From: Diphasiastrum complanatum
Lineage: Eukaryota > Streptophyta > Lycopodiopsida > Lycopodiales > Lycopodiaceae
Length of the DNA stretch: 64,000 nucleotides
Reading direction: 5' to 3'
Assembly: GCA_029204225.1 (NCBI GenBank)
Contig: CM055100.1
Location: 1,871,334 to 1,935,333 of the forward strand
The translations under genes were made by a program, and so were the position numbers. Below the pieces are notes generated by a model. It was not told the DNA's origin and did no database searches. It saw only the letters and a program-made list of their open reading frames with translations. Shown piece after piece: positions 54,651 through 64,000 of this stretch (positions within the stretch are counted from its first letter, which is position 1; each line of letters begins with the position of its first letter).

Positions 54651-55235
54651 TTGAACTCTTCTACTCATAGATTTTCAAGTCTTGGTGGCTCTTCAATGGA
54701 ACTACATGGCAAGTGCAAAAATGGAAAAGGTAAGAAGAGAGCTTTGGAAATGGTTGTTGCTAATGACTTATTTACTCATTTGAAAAAAGATGGTGCTTTG
54801 AGCATGTTTGAAGAAAAAGGCTCTTTTGAATCTTTATGTGATGAGTCCAAGAAAGTCATTTGTGCAACAAGTGGTGTCACATGTATTCATAAAGAAAGTA
54901 GATCAAAAGGTTCTATCATGAGACTTGGTGAGGAAGATCTCAAGTCAAAAGAGAGAGATGAATGTGAAGTGTTCAAAGTAGGATGTACCTTGAATGATGC
55001 TTTTGTGAATGATAGTGAGGGTTCATTATCATTACCTATATCATTGACTAGATGTCCAGGTTTGACAAGAAAAAGTACTTCAATCATTCTTATGTTGAAG
55101 GTGCTATGTGTTCTTTTCATGGCTTCTAATGTTCGAGATTCTTCCATTTCTTATGATGCAACTATCAAGAGGGATATTGCTAACTTTTGTGGTGTGATCA
55201 TTAAGAGGGATTCTTGTGAAGGAAAGGGCAAATGA
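54651..55235 (+). CDS. Unrecognised 194-residue ORF in the middle of A3
   Basis: It opens MNSSTHRFSSLGGSSMELHG and is rich in Ser, Lys and Glu (KNGKGKKRALEM, MFEEKGSFESLCDESKK, RLGEEDLKSKERDECEVF). It ends CEGKGK and has no recognisable catalytic motif. It occupies the position of integrase-RT in an ordinary copia element and is followed 4 bp later by the tail frame. It may be part of one long ORF with the tail before mutation, in which case it represents captured or highly diverged sequence. Confidence 0.4.
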   Translation: MNSSTHRFSSLGGSSMELHGKCKNGKGKKRALEMVVANDLFTHLKKDGALSMFEEKGSFESLCDESKKVICATSGVTCIHKESRSKGSIMRLGEEDLKSKERDECEVFKVGCTLNDAFVNDSEGSLSLPISLTRCPGLTRKSTSIILMLKVLCVLFMASNVRDSSISYDATIKRDIANFCGVIIKRDSCEGKGK

Positions 55236-55238
55236 AGA

Positions 55239-55955
55239 GTGACTCTTGAGAAGATCCAAGGTATGGATCTTAAATCTCTTCATCAACTCAAAGGATGCTA
55301 TGATTGTGGTGGAGTGTTCATGCATGATCAAGATGGCAAAAGGTTGGATGAAGAAGACTACATGGAGCAACTCAAGTGGCAATTTCTTCAAGGCAAGGAA
55401 GATCTCATTAGTGAGCTCATTGAGGTTTGGTTTGAACTCAAATGGGCTGGTTTGATTAGGTTTGATACTCAACTTCATCTACTCTACTTCATGTTGGATA
55501 GAATTGTAGAAATCTATCTTTTGGTTTATGATGGTGACATTGTTTTCACTAACTATAGTGAAAGGTTGAAATCAAGCAATGATGAGATCTTGTGGGATGT
55601 TGATCATGTGTTTGAGAGGTAGTATCTTCAGAGGTTCATATCTGAAGATGTTTATAAATGCAAAGTCCTTGATGTTTTATTGGAAGATCAAGATGTTGAT
55701 CTTGAATTGCTTCATCAACACCAAGAGGCAAGTAGCAATTGGAAGCTAGTCAAAAGCATCAAAGGGGGGCCACATGGGCAAAGAATTTTGGATCTGTTTT
55801 TACAGGTTCTTGAAGGTTCACGTAAGGTTCTTGGAGCAGCAAGGAAGTGTCCTTTTGCTCTACCTTACTTGTTTAATCTCATGTATGAACATTGTCATGT
55901 CAATGTGTTGGAATTGCCAAAATTCAATGAAACTAGTTCCATAGTTTTGCAGTCT
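55239..55955 (+). pseudogene. A-family C-terminal tail in A3
   Basis: The frame MTLEKIQGMDLKSLHQLKGC leads into DEEDYMEQLKWQFLQGKEDL and then matches the A2 tail nearly residue for residue. Against A2 there is an in-frame 12-nt insertion (SELI, about 55406-55417), a nonsense change GAG to TAG at 55621, and few other differences. Its shared boundary with A2 begins exactly at TACATGGAGCAACTCAAG. Similarity ends at 55955, about 220 residues before the A2 stop. Confidence 0.85.
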
Positions 55956-56377
55956 CTGTCCTGTAAACTGAGACTCAACGAGTGTGAAGTTTGAGTGAGC
56001 TTTGCTGAGTGAGCTTTTTCAAAATTGTGAGCGAGCTTGTGAGGTGGAGATTTCTTTAGAGAATATTGCAAAGTGAAAAACTGATCCCTCATGATATTTT
56101 TCTTATGTTGTGATGCTTGTTTCATTATTTTATCTTCATTTTGAATATGTTTCAAGTATTATTCATATATTCCAGGTATATCATTTGATAAAAATTAATA
56201 TTATTGTGCAATTTTGGCTTTGACTTTGTCAAATAAATGGGAATATATCACAAAATAGAACCAAAACTCTTAAATCCATATTGTTAACAAAAATAACTAT
56301 ATCATATAATAATGTCTTGATGTCATGGAATTATCTAAAATAACCCAACCCAAATATCTTTTTACTCAACACTTAGC
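55956..56377 (+). other. No gene recognised
   Basis: AT-rich junction sequence between the truncated A3 and the SWIM-type gene remnant. A few GTGAGC/GAGCGAGC repeats occur near 55985-56035. Confidence 0.5.
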
Positions 56378-57991
56378 TCAACTACATGCGAAGCTACGTT
56401 TACAAGAAAGCATGTGCAATAAGTCCTTTTTTTCAAACTGAGCTTGATGAATACACATATTGTGATTCATGTCTAGCCCAAGCACGCGTAAGAGAATGTA
56501 GTACATGTGCTTGCATGCAAGGTAAGATTTTCCAGTCCTTTGTCGCCACTGAAAATCTTCACATGTGCAAGAGGGGTGCTCAGATATGCTCACGTTGTAG
56601 GCTATGGCTCTTTGGATTGAATTTTTTGTTTCTATTTTAAAAATCTCATGCTCAAACCATTCAATTATGGTGACTAATAGAATTTTGGTAGATCGACTCA
56701 AAGCCAAATCTATTTTCTTGAGGGTCAAATTTGATATCCCTGTACGTACACGAGTCCTTCTCTAGCTACTCTCAGGAACATCCTCTCCCTCAGTAGTTGG
56801 AATTATATTTTCTGGAACATCAAGTCCTTGAGCATGAGGAAGAACAAATCCAGCTCTTTGTAGCATCTCTTTCTCCTCAGGTTTAAGCTAGTTCCCTTTT
56901 GTACAGGCCATATCGTAGGTATTTTAGGACTTTCACACACAGTTGATGTGCATGGTGTCCACGTATGATCCACACTGTCATTACAAAACCACATGAATTG
57001 TTTTTTATTTCCACCTATCCATTGTCGCATTCCCAAAAAACAAGGGGTAGGAACTTCCTTTGAGCTATTCTTGATCTGTTTTTTACACTTTCCTAATCCA
57101 TACCCAAGCCATCCCATACAAGTGACCCTACTGCCTGGTTTGGTTCGACGAATTGCCCAGATGGTGTCATGAATATCGATTTCCTTGACAACACTAGATG
57201 CTGCTCTATCAATATGGTCAGCGTGTGTTTCATTACCATGTTTTGTTTCCACATTGACAGTCTCCACATTGGAGAAATTAATGTGTCTACCACCACGTTG
57301 TCTAGGTCGATTGACATTTACAAATTCTGGCCTATGTGAGTTGTTTGCCTCAACATCAACAAAAATTGTTGGATTTCTTTTTCATTGACCTGTGATTCGA
57401 TCACCTTGAGATCCAGGATTATTGTACATAGGTGTGCCTCCCATAGAATCTGACACAACCTTGCCTATCATTAAAGGACTTGGTGTGGCATTGGTTCTAC
57501 AAGTGGCCCTATCAATGAGTGCCTCCAAGCTAGGGTCACTTCCAATATGTCGTCCTTGTACAAAAGCATGTTGTTTTGTGCTTTGCAACAATGCATTTTC
57601 AAGATCTGTGACTGTTGCATCGTATAGGCTTATCTGTGTTTTATTACCTTCGCCTGCCAACCAGCTTGCATGCTTTGCCTCCGCCATATTGGTCTGGGGA
57701 GTATTGGCCACCTCGTCAATATTAGTGACCTATAAAACATTCAGAAGTAAGAGCACATGCACAATATAATGTGAAGAGCACGACTAATTTAATGTTGAGT
57801 TCTATATTTTAAAAGTTACAAGAAAGAGGTCTTACCCCAACCAACAAATGTCTCCAGTGTGTGTAGCGCACATTCCACCAACTCAACCAACAATCCATTG
57901 CCGGCAAATTAGCATCAGCCACCTTTCCACTGGCCCACCATGCCCTTATAAACCTATATTGTGATAAAGCTTCATCTAACGTCGATGCATT
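56378..57991 (-). pseudogene. SWIM zinc-finger protein remnant (MULE-transposase-like), with an intron
   Basis: Minus strand. Exon 57991-57836 (52 codons, ALSQYRFIRAWWASGKVADA ... WWNVRYTHWRHLLVG) ends at a GTAAGA donor. The acceptor TTTATAG is at 57735-57730 and the frame continues in phase from 57729: VTNIDEVANTPQTNMAEAKH ... LYDATVTDLENALLQSTKQH. One in-frame TGA occurs near 57384, then about 190 more codons (VTCMGWLGYGLGKCKKQIKN). A frameshift falls near 56890 and a TAG near 56762 before the SWIM finger: HPSCTCEDFQWRQ ... LACKHMYYILLRVLGLD, the C-x-C / C-x-H pattern. SWIM fingers close many MULE-type transposases, and NMAEAKHASWLAG resembles the segment before them. The 5' end (catalytic core) is missing. 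Confidence 0.7.
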
Positions 57992-58099
57992 CTAAGGCGA
58001 AATATAGAGAGAACTAACATTGAACTACAGATTCAAAAAATGTTTTCATTCTCTGGTCGACTATTGTAGATTTGGGGTATTCAGTATAGAGTGGCCATT

Positions 58100-58574
58100 T
58101 CCATTAAGAGCAAAATTTCCCGTCAATTGGACGGTGCATTTACGAATAGCCAGCTAGCAAACTTTTCTGGGCGGCGCATTTACCAAAAACGATTTTTTTT
58201 GGTGTAGGATCAATTTATTTTTGGCGGCGCCACGGCGCTTTGTTTTGAAATGGGTCATGTTTCAGCCTTTGTCGTGGCACCGGCACCACGGTGCTCTGTT
58301 TTGAAATGGGTCATTTTTTGGGCTTTGTCGTGCCACCGGTGCCACGGCCGACATTATTTTTGAGCCATTGATGTGCAGGTGCGAGAGGCTTTTTTCTCTA
58401 AATGCGCATGCAGAGAGCTCTTGAAAGGGGTCATTTACAACTGATGTGCACGCGTTTTGATATCAGAACACACATTATGATCACCAAAACGCCAACATTA
58501 TGTTTGAGCTGTTAATCCTGCAGGTGCGAGAGGCTCTCTTCTCTGAATGCGCATGCAAAGAGGTCTTGAAAGGG
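58100..58574. repeat. GC-rich tandem/direct repeat block
   Basis: Two adjacent units of about 58 bp share TTTTGAAATGGGTCAT and the palindromic GTGGCACCGGCACCACGG (58231-58290, 58291-58348). Two further units of about 80 bp, 145 bp apart (from 58352 and 58497), share CAGGTGCGAGAGGCT and AATGCGCATGCA. The arrangement is typical of subterminal regions of DNA transposons and lies 5' of the SWIM-type remnant. Confidence 0.6.
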
Positions 58575-58618
58575 TATGGAGCAAATTGTAAAAGACCCTA
58601 ACAAAGGTGATGAAAGAT
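58575..58618 (+). repeat. 44-bp exact copy of copia element C sequence
   Basis: Identical to 4064-4107 (RT/RNase H linker of element C), with no similarity on either side. It lies exactly between the GC-rich repeat block and the gypsy protease remnant, as templated filler at a repaired break would. Confidence 0.85.
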
Positions 58619-58635
58619 TCTCAAAGGTGAGTTTT

Positions 58636-59220
58636 CTAGTTCCCCAGTTGTGAATCACTCGCGCGACTCTCAACAAAAGCCTCCCTAGTAGAACTCGATA
58701 AGCGGAAGGAGACTCTGGCCATGAAGGTGATTACAAACTGCACTCCCGCTATCTTTACTAGGATGTCTTTAGCTACACCTTTAAGTTTCACACTCGCTAA
58801 TTTGATAACAAATCTTGCTGGCTTTGGTCCTTGCAAACCCCATTTTTGGTATAAAGTAGTGGATATCAAGTTGCCTCCTAATATCAAGTTGCTTCCATCT
58901 ACCATTGTAGCGTCGTCCTCATATCTCTTGTGCTTGATAGGTTGGGTGATGTTGTGTTGTTTACTCTCCCACGCTGCTTCAATGTTGAGGACATTGCTGC
59001 TTCCTTCATAGCCAGCACAATACAAGGGCTCTTTTGTAGTTTGCTCAAATTTCAATTTGATCCAGTCTGCCAAAATGCTCTTAGCTTGTGGTGCCATTTG
59101 TAGGAACTCTCCGAGGGATAAGTTCAGTAGTGCACATGTACTTATATTGTTACAGGATAAGTCTTTTGGCCTTTTTCCTTCTGTAACAGAATCTAATCGT
59201 TTTGACGGTTGACAGAACAC
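58636..59220 (-). pseudogene. Gypsy-type retropepsin (aspartic protease) region
   Basis: The 194-codon minus-strand ORF includes MVDGSNLILGGNLISTTLYQ, then WGLQGPKPARFVIKLASVKL and KDILVKIAGVQFVITFMA. This is the order of a plant gypsy protease domain: D-G-S/G-N, the KLGL helix, a hydrophobic strand, then the flap and V-x-F. The usual D-[ST]-G is altered to VDGSN. After FMA the closing LLGR block is in another frame (YRVLLGRLLLRVARVIHNWG), so a frameshift lies near 58715. The N-terminal third (ILADWIKLKFEQTT) is linker sequence. Confidence 0.65.
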
Positions 59221-59929
59221 ATACTATTCTAGCAATCAAGACACACAGCACAAGACAAGGAGATGTACGAAAATAGAACGACTGTATTATCAGTTTAATT
59301 TTAGAGCGAGATTGTCAGTGTCTCGCTCGTTGGCGGAATGACACTCTGCTCTTTTGTTGTGTTCTGCTCGTTGGCAGACTTTCATGCACAGCTCTATTGT
59401 TTCTAATATTTTTCTTTTCTGCTCTATTCACTACCTCTCTCTCTGTCTCTTACAGATCTATATTTTTATGATCCAGAAAGGATAGTTTATACCTCCACAG
59501 TGTGGAGTTTACAAGATGGCTAAACGCAGAAATCACAAGACTAGTTAACGATAATCAACTAATCAGTTAGTCTTTGTCGTTGCCTCTTATTTCACCTAAG
59601 GGTGAAGTCTACGACTCCAAGCCCGTTGAGCTGCCAGTTGGCATCGTGAAAGATTTCTCTTCGTTTGTTTTGTAATCTCTCGTTTGCTTTCATTCTTTTC
59701 GTAGTCTTTCGTTTTGCGTCCCTTTGCGGTTTGCGGTCTTGGAGGTGTGTTTACAATTCACGAATGATTCACGAATCGTTCGTGCTTCGAGTCAAGGGAT
59801 GTTGACTGTTGCGAATTGTTCTCGTTCGACCTTCGTTTCTTGTTTGTGCTACGACAAAGTTGCAGGAGTTCACCATTTCTGACACTCCCTCTTGAACCTT
59901 GCAGCTTGTATGTTTAATCCAATTGCCTT
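59221..59929 (-). other. No gene recognised
   Basis: Moderately GC-balanced sequence without legible ORFs; it contains CT-rich patches (59434-59455) and repeated TCGCTCGTTGGC / TGCTCGTTGGC motifs (59325, 59367). Possibly LTR or 3' flank of the copia remnant to the right. Confidence 0.4.
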
Positions 59930-60736
59930 TCTTTGCTTATTTAATGACTCCATTGAGATAGGTTGTCTGTACATCGAGTTGATGTACTTTGAGGTTGGCT
60001 GCAGCAACATACGATAGGAGAGCTCAGATCGAAAAATGCTTGACTACTGGACTGAAAGTCTCGTTGTAGTTGATGTTGGGAATCTGAGCGAATCCTCGCA
60101 CTACTAGTCATGCCTTCCTTTGGTCAATACCTTCATTGGCATTGTACTTGATCTTGAAGACCCATTTGCAATCGATAAGATTGTTGCCAATAGGTGGTTC
60201 AACTAATGACCATGTCTGGTTCTTGATCAGAGAGGAATACTCTTTGTCCAACGCTTCTCTCCAGAGATCGAAGTCTGGTTAGCTAAGTGCCTCTTCGATA
60301 GTCGACATGATTCCTGTATTAAAAGGCAGGAAGACTCAAGAATATACCTCGTGGGTTGTGTGCGCACTCGATTCGATCTTCTTGGAGGTAGCGTCGGCTG
60401 ATGACCTTGGACTTGTTGTTGGTGAGTTACAGCAACGTCTTCTTCTAACTCGTTGTCGACTATGGGCACACTTGAGCCAGAGGCTCAAATTTTTGTGTCG
60501 ATGGCAGGCGTCGAAGGTTTGCAAAGAACTTTACCTTTTCCTTTGAAGTCGTTGAACTAATCCTTGATAAAGACTGTATCCCTGCTGAATAAAATTTGTT
60601 GGGTATCAGAGGAAGTATATCCGATTAGGATTGTTTTGAGACCTTGGAAGTCGAATTTCTTCCTTGTCTCCTTTGGGATTCGCACGTAGGCGATACATCC
60701 AAACACTCGTAGATTCTTCAATGTGGTGGAATTCCA
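59930..60736 (-). pseudogene. Copia pol remnant I (integrase end to first RT block)
   Basis: Minus strand: LRVFGCIAYVRIPKETRKKF, GLKTILIGYTSSDTQQILFS, RDTVFIKD, then a linker RRSNRVRTQPTRYILES, then after several stops FRSELSYRMLLQ and a degraded V(H/Y)-x-LDVQTTYL-type RT block near 59960. YVDD and RNase H are missing. The fragment stops at the gypsy LTR. Confidence 0.82.
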
Positions 60737-61274
60737 TGCATATATAGAGAAATGGCCGGAAGTAGAAAATAAGTTGCGAGGGTCGTGGCATCCTCCTGTG
60801 AGCGTAAGCCCATAAGCCAATGAGCACTTGTAAAATAATGTATTCTAAATAAATTAGACTTTGGGCCATTTAATTAAAATAATGTTAAAAAGACCAAAGT
60901 TTAAGATAATTAAGTTTCTAAGTTTTTGTTAACTTGCCAAAGTCAAAATGGTGGTAGGTGGGATGTGCTTCTTTGTGCACCATAGATTAGAATGTGTTTC
61001 TTTTGAAGGGTTAGGATTTCAATCCTACCTTCTTGAAGTAGCCAATAGAAACCAAGGGGCAAGGGCCTCTCCAAAGATAAAAAGTCACCTCCATTTGACA
61101 TGCTAATAGAGAGGAGGAAACTCTACCATTTTGGAGATCCAAGCATTCTCATGTGCTAATGCTCTCATGCTTTTCTATTGTTTATGTTTGCTAATTATTT
61201 TTCTTTTTTGCATTGTTCTTACTTTATGTTTATAATGGCTTTCCAATAGTATGTAGTGTTGAGCACATGAGCTA

Positions 61275-61331
<57 letters not shown>

Positions 61332-61532
61332 TTCACCTCTCCTCCTTTCACCTCTACCTATGATGTGTAGGTGGTTAGTGTTAGTTTGAAGTTAGAATTA
61401 GTGTGGGCTAGAGTTAGTTTTGTGTAGTAAGCAACTAAATAAGTAACTAATCTAAGTTAGATTACCTATCCTTGTGTTATAACCCTTTTCACAGGCGGAG
61501 GGTTGCTCACCATCCATTCACTGCACCCTACA
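60737..61532 (+). repeat. 5' LTR of the gypsy element at 61 kb
   Basis: 796 bp with TG...CA ends (TGCATATATAG ... CACCCTACA). Confidence 0.85.
61277..61329 (+). repeat. (CT)n microsatellite inside the LTR
   Basis: About 26 CT units, at the same LTR position as the 104-nt tract at 35704. Confidence 0.97.
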
Positions 61533-61554
61533 GTGGCACCGATGTCGAGGATAG

Positions 61555-62387
61555 GCCATTACTAACTAGTTTAGTTGTCAATTTAGTTGTTTTTGTCTAT
61601 TTTAGAGTGTCTTAGGTGGTTTTGGGATAGTATAGACTTATTTTTGCTTGTTTTTGTGTAATTGAACTGTTGGAAGCTAGCGGAGGAGGTGTGGAGAGAT
61701 AGTGGAGACCTAAAACAGCCTCTAAGGGCCTGACATTTTATCACAACCATAAAAAACCCAAAATCTGCATTTTTGGAGAGAAAGAGTGAGCTAAAATTAC
61801 ATCAGACTTTATTTCTCCCAAACTAGTGAACAAAAACTCTCGCATGACTGGCAACAGCCTGAGGACACTATCCCAGACCTGCATAGAAGCCTCAAGAGTT
61901 AGTTCCCAGCAGATTTAAAAACAACAGAAAAAAACCATAAAAATTCAAAAAACCTTTGTAAAACCAATTTTTTTTTGCAAAACTGCTCAGTAACTTCGCC
62001 AGACCTCCTATAGCTAGCTCTCATTGAGACAAGCTCACAAACGAGGCTATGAGAGTTAACTTTCAGTTTAACACCCCCTACGAGAGTTTCCCAAGATCCA
62101 GAAGAGCAAAATCAAAGACAGAACCCTCGCAGACATCAATTTTTCAGTTTTTTGTGGCAACTAACTCTCACCGGACCTCCTGCAACTACATCTCACTGAG
62201 ATAAGCTCACAGACGAGTCTGAAGAGTTACTTTTATTCCAATGAGCTGAAACAGATCCAGATTGTTTTCCACACATCCATCAAGATCTAGCAACCCTGGA
62301 CCTCTCCGACGAATGAATCTTAGATCAGAACGATCATTACATGGAAGAGCAAAAAACCAAGCACCAAATTATCCCTGAGTTGCAACC
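61555..62387 (+). repeat. Gypsy leader with internal repeats
   Basis: Units containing ACTCTCGC / CAGACCTCC and TCTCACTGAGACAAGCTCAC recur near 61850, 61990-62050 and 62165-62215 (period about 150-175 bp), paralleling the leader at 36 kb but using a diverged motif set. Confidence 0.6.
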
Positions 62388-63480
62388 GTGCAGATCAGAG
62401 CAGAAGCAGGACCATCAGCAATGGATCCAATGGATCAACCCATACCTGTCGTACCCATGCAAGCAATTTGGAGGGCACCTCATTTTGAATTGCCTAAATA
62501 TGATGGATCAACAAATCCTCTCAGGTTCCTCCAAATCTACGAACAAGTGTGTGAGATGTACGACAAACAGACTCCGACGGAGAAGTTGAAGCTATTCCCA
62601 ATGTTACTAGTAGCTGTAGTCCAAGACTGGTTCTTCAACCAATCGGCCGAAAAAAAATCCACTTGGAAAGGGGTTAAAGTGGCTCTTATCACCCGCTTTA
62701 AACCAAGAAAGTTTTTGGAAGATCAATTTCTCCTGTTGAGCAAAGTCAAAATGGAAAAGTGAGAAAGGGTCTGGAACTATATCGAGTGGATCAAACATCT
62801 ACGATCCGAATGCAACACAACCCTGACTCTGATCATGCGATGATCATTTGGTTCCTCGCAGGGTTATCAGGAGCATCCGAAGAGAGCTTACACGCCGGGA
62901 GCAGTACACCTCATTGTAGGAAGCCATGGAAGATGCTATCAAAGAAGAGGATGAAGGCTCAGATGATGATTCCTATCCAACAGCCCATCATTCGACTCCT
63001 TCGGTAGCATCAACCTCCAATGTTTCCAATATATCAACAGATCTGCTGATGGAACAATTGACGAAACTACACAAACAACAAATGGAGCAATTGATAGCCT
63101 CGTTTGATAAAAAACTGAACGCCTTACAAGATGTTGTAGCGTCATCCTCTAACACACCAGATCAAAACCAGCTACAATACCTTTGAAGAGAGAATGTAGG
63201 GTGTCCGGTTTGTACACAAAACCATATAGCCAACGGGTGTCCGGTTTTGAAACAAGATCTCAAACTAACACAACGATATTGCCACCCGTGCAACGCGTCA
63301 TCACACGAAACAACGTTTTGCCCATTCAACCCCCGGATTATACAACAAAAGAGGAATCAATACCAGACCTCTTATCCGCACCAAGGGGCACCGAATGCGG
63401 CCCGCTGTTTGGAACACAATGAATCAGCAGCGCATGGCTTGCACCACCGAGGCGAACTAAAAACCAAGTGGCCCGTTTAA
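62388..63480 (+). pseudogene. Gypsy gag with zinc fingers, frame-broken
   Basis: The capsid region is legible: FELPKYDGSTNPLRFLQIYE, LKLFPMLLVAVVQDWFFNQ, VALITRFKPRKFLEDQFLLL. A TGA occurs at 62760, then continuation VWNYIEWIKHLRSECNTT, a shift, a coiled segment LMEQLTKLHKQQMEQLIASF and knuckles CPVCTQNHIANGCP and CHPCNASSHETTFCPF. The same segment ending in these knuckles is found fused to RT at 24013. At least one stop and two shifts disable it. Confidence 0.87.
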
Positions 63481-63901
63481 ACTTGACAGGCGCAGAGCAT
63501 GAGATACCATCCCAACTTGAGCCGCATCAGTGGTATGGTTCGGAGGAGCTATATGTGGATCCAGCTATCACCTAGTATTTTGCGACCTACGATGTCCAGC
63601 CTCAACGCCAAGGTGGAAGAATCTAATATTGCTACGGATGCGACGAAGGGCATAGAATTGCAAAATGTCCTCATAAAGGCCATATTCACACCCTTTTGTT
63701 GAGAATGCGAATATGGACACTGTTACATTGAGACCTGGGGCAAGTGCACCCTTGAATCTAATCACAATGCAACCAACAGTAGCTCAAGAAGGATGCCACA
63801 AAAACTCCAATTTTCCATGTTCCGGTGCTAGCAATTATGTGAGCCTAGAAATGGAAGGGAGTGGCACCATCACCACCCTCCTCAGTGTCAATGGCAAATG
63901 A
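63481..63901 (+). pseudogene. Gypsy gag C-terminal region with a third zinc finger
   Basis: After a stop near 63478 the frame reads HEIPSQLEPHQWYGSEELYV, then CYGCDEGHRIAKCPHKGH, a CCHC-type knuckle at about 63630-63670. The downstream 62-codon ORF to 63901 has no recognisable motif. Confidence 0.6.
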
Positions 63902-64000
63902 TCAACCCTCAACCGCAATGAAGATAAACCCCACTTTGCTTATATTATCATAACATCATTTTCTCACTTGCATCACCATAAATCACATATGGCTATGTAG

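Larger units (their letters stand above)
51262..55955 (+). mobile_element. Copia family A, copy A3, older and lacking its 3' end
   Basis: LTR 51262-51920 (659 bp), primer site TGGTATCAGAGC from 51921, leader, then a broken gag-protease frame, an unrecognised middle region and the same C-terminal tail as A2. Similarity to A2 stops at about 55955, 10 kb from any second LTR, so the 3' part is deleted or displaced. Many substitutions and indels against A1/A2 show it is older. Confidence 0.9.
60737..64000 (+). mobile_element. Gypsy LTR retrotransposon, LTR-leader-gag, runs off right edge
   Basis: LTR 60737-61532, one base, primer site TGGCACCGATGTCGAGGATA at 61534, a leader of about 800 bp and gag from 62388. 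The LTR matches 35120-35957 along its length. Pol beyond the gag zinc fingers would be off-window. Confidence 0.87.

Noticed and set aside
58636-59220. 194-residue ORF as a host gene
   Set aside because: Its order of motifs (DGSN, WGL helix, VQFVITF, then LLGR in a shifted frame) matches a gypsy protease region.

Overview
This window is nuclear DNA from a vascular plant with a large, repeat-packed genome. At least three quarters of it is LTR-retrotransposon sequence (Ty1/copia and Ty3/gypsy), mostly broken, nested and fused, with long (GA)n/(CT)n microsatellites. No bacterial operons, CRISPR arrays or organelle genes are visible. The one apparently intact host gene encodes a secreted RGF/GOLVEN/CLEL-type peptide precursor, a family I know from vascular plants. 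The species cannot be named; a fern, other seed-free vascular plant or gymnosperm would fit, but that is a guess.

Layout: 1-2638 is the 5' half of a copia element of 'family A' on the minus strand (copy A1). It sits against or inside an older copia element C (2641 to about 5500, plus). The 5.5-16 kb stretch is the least transposon-dense: the spliced RGF-like gene (8222-9014), a tRNA-derived short insertion with perfect 15-bp target duplications (10036-10151), a GC-rich island (12.34-12.8 kb), a fragment of a mitochondrial NAD-isocitrate dehydrogenase gene (13006-13203) running into a (GA)n tract, and a foldback element (13524-14011). From 16 to 25 kb lies a mosaic: gypsy LTR and leader pieces, copia pieces, and a non-autonomous LTR element 'B' (18063-23462, minus) whose ORFs resemble no gag-pol. 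The 25-35 kb stretch holds decayed copia and gypsy remnants, two unrecognised small ORFs and a short near-perfect hairpin. At 35120 a gypsy LTR, leader and broken gag follow. A minus-strand gypsy element occupies 50466 down to about 45978 and probably continues below 39446; the copia copy A2 (39451-45972) is inserted in it. The copia copy A3 (51262 to about 55955) lacks its 3' end. A decayed, intron-containing SWIM-zinc-finger gene of transposase type is at 56378-57991, followed by a GC-rich tandem repeat block, a gypsy protease remnant, a copia remnant, and another gypsy element (60737 to the end).

The most unusual object is copy A2. Its two 654-bp LTRs look identical by eye, it has a 5-bp GAAGG target duplication, tRNA-Met-type primer site, polypurine tract and one uninterrupted 1342-codon ORF, so it moved recently. 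Yet after the first reverse-transcriptase block the ORF switches in frame to about 420 residues with no recognisable YVDD box or RNase H. Copy A3 carries the same tail attached to different upstream sequence, with an in-frame 12-nt length difference. A2 and A3 thus look like two architectures of a parasitic copia lineage whose polymerase must come from elsewhere. Family A, family B and the gypsy families also share long leaders made of degenerate internal repeats, and the A and B LTRs carry G-box palindromes of the form TTTCACACGTGTGAAA.
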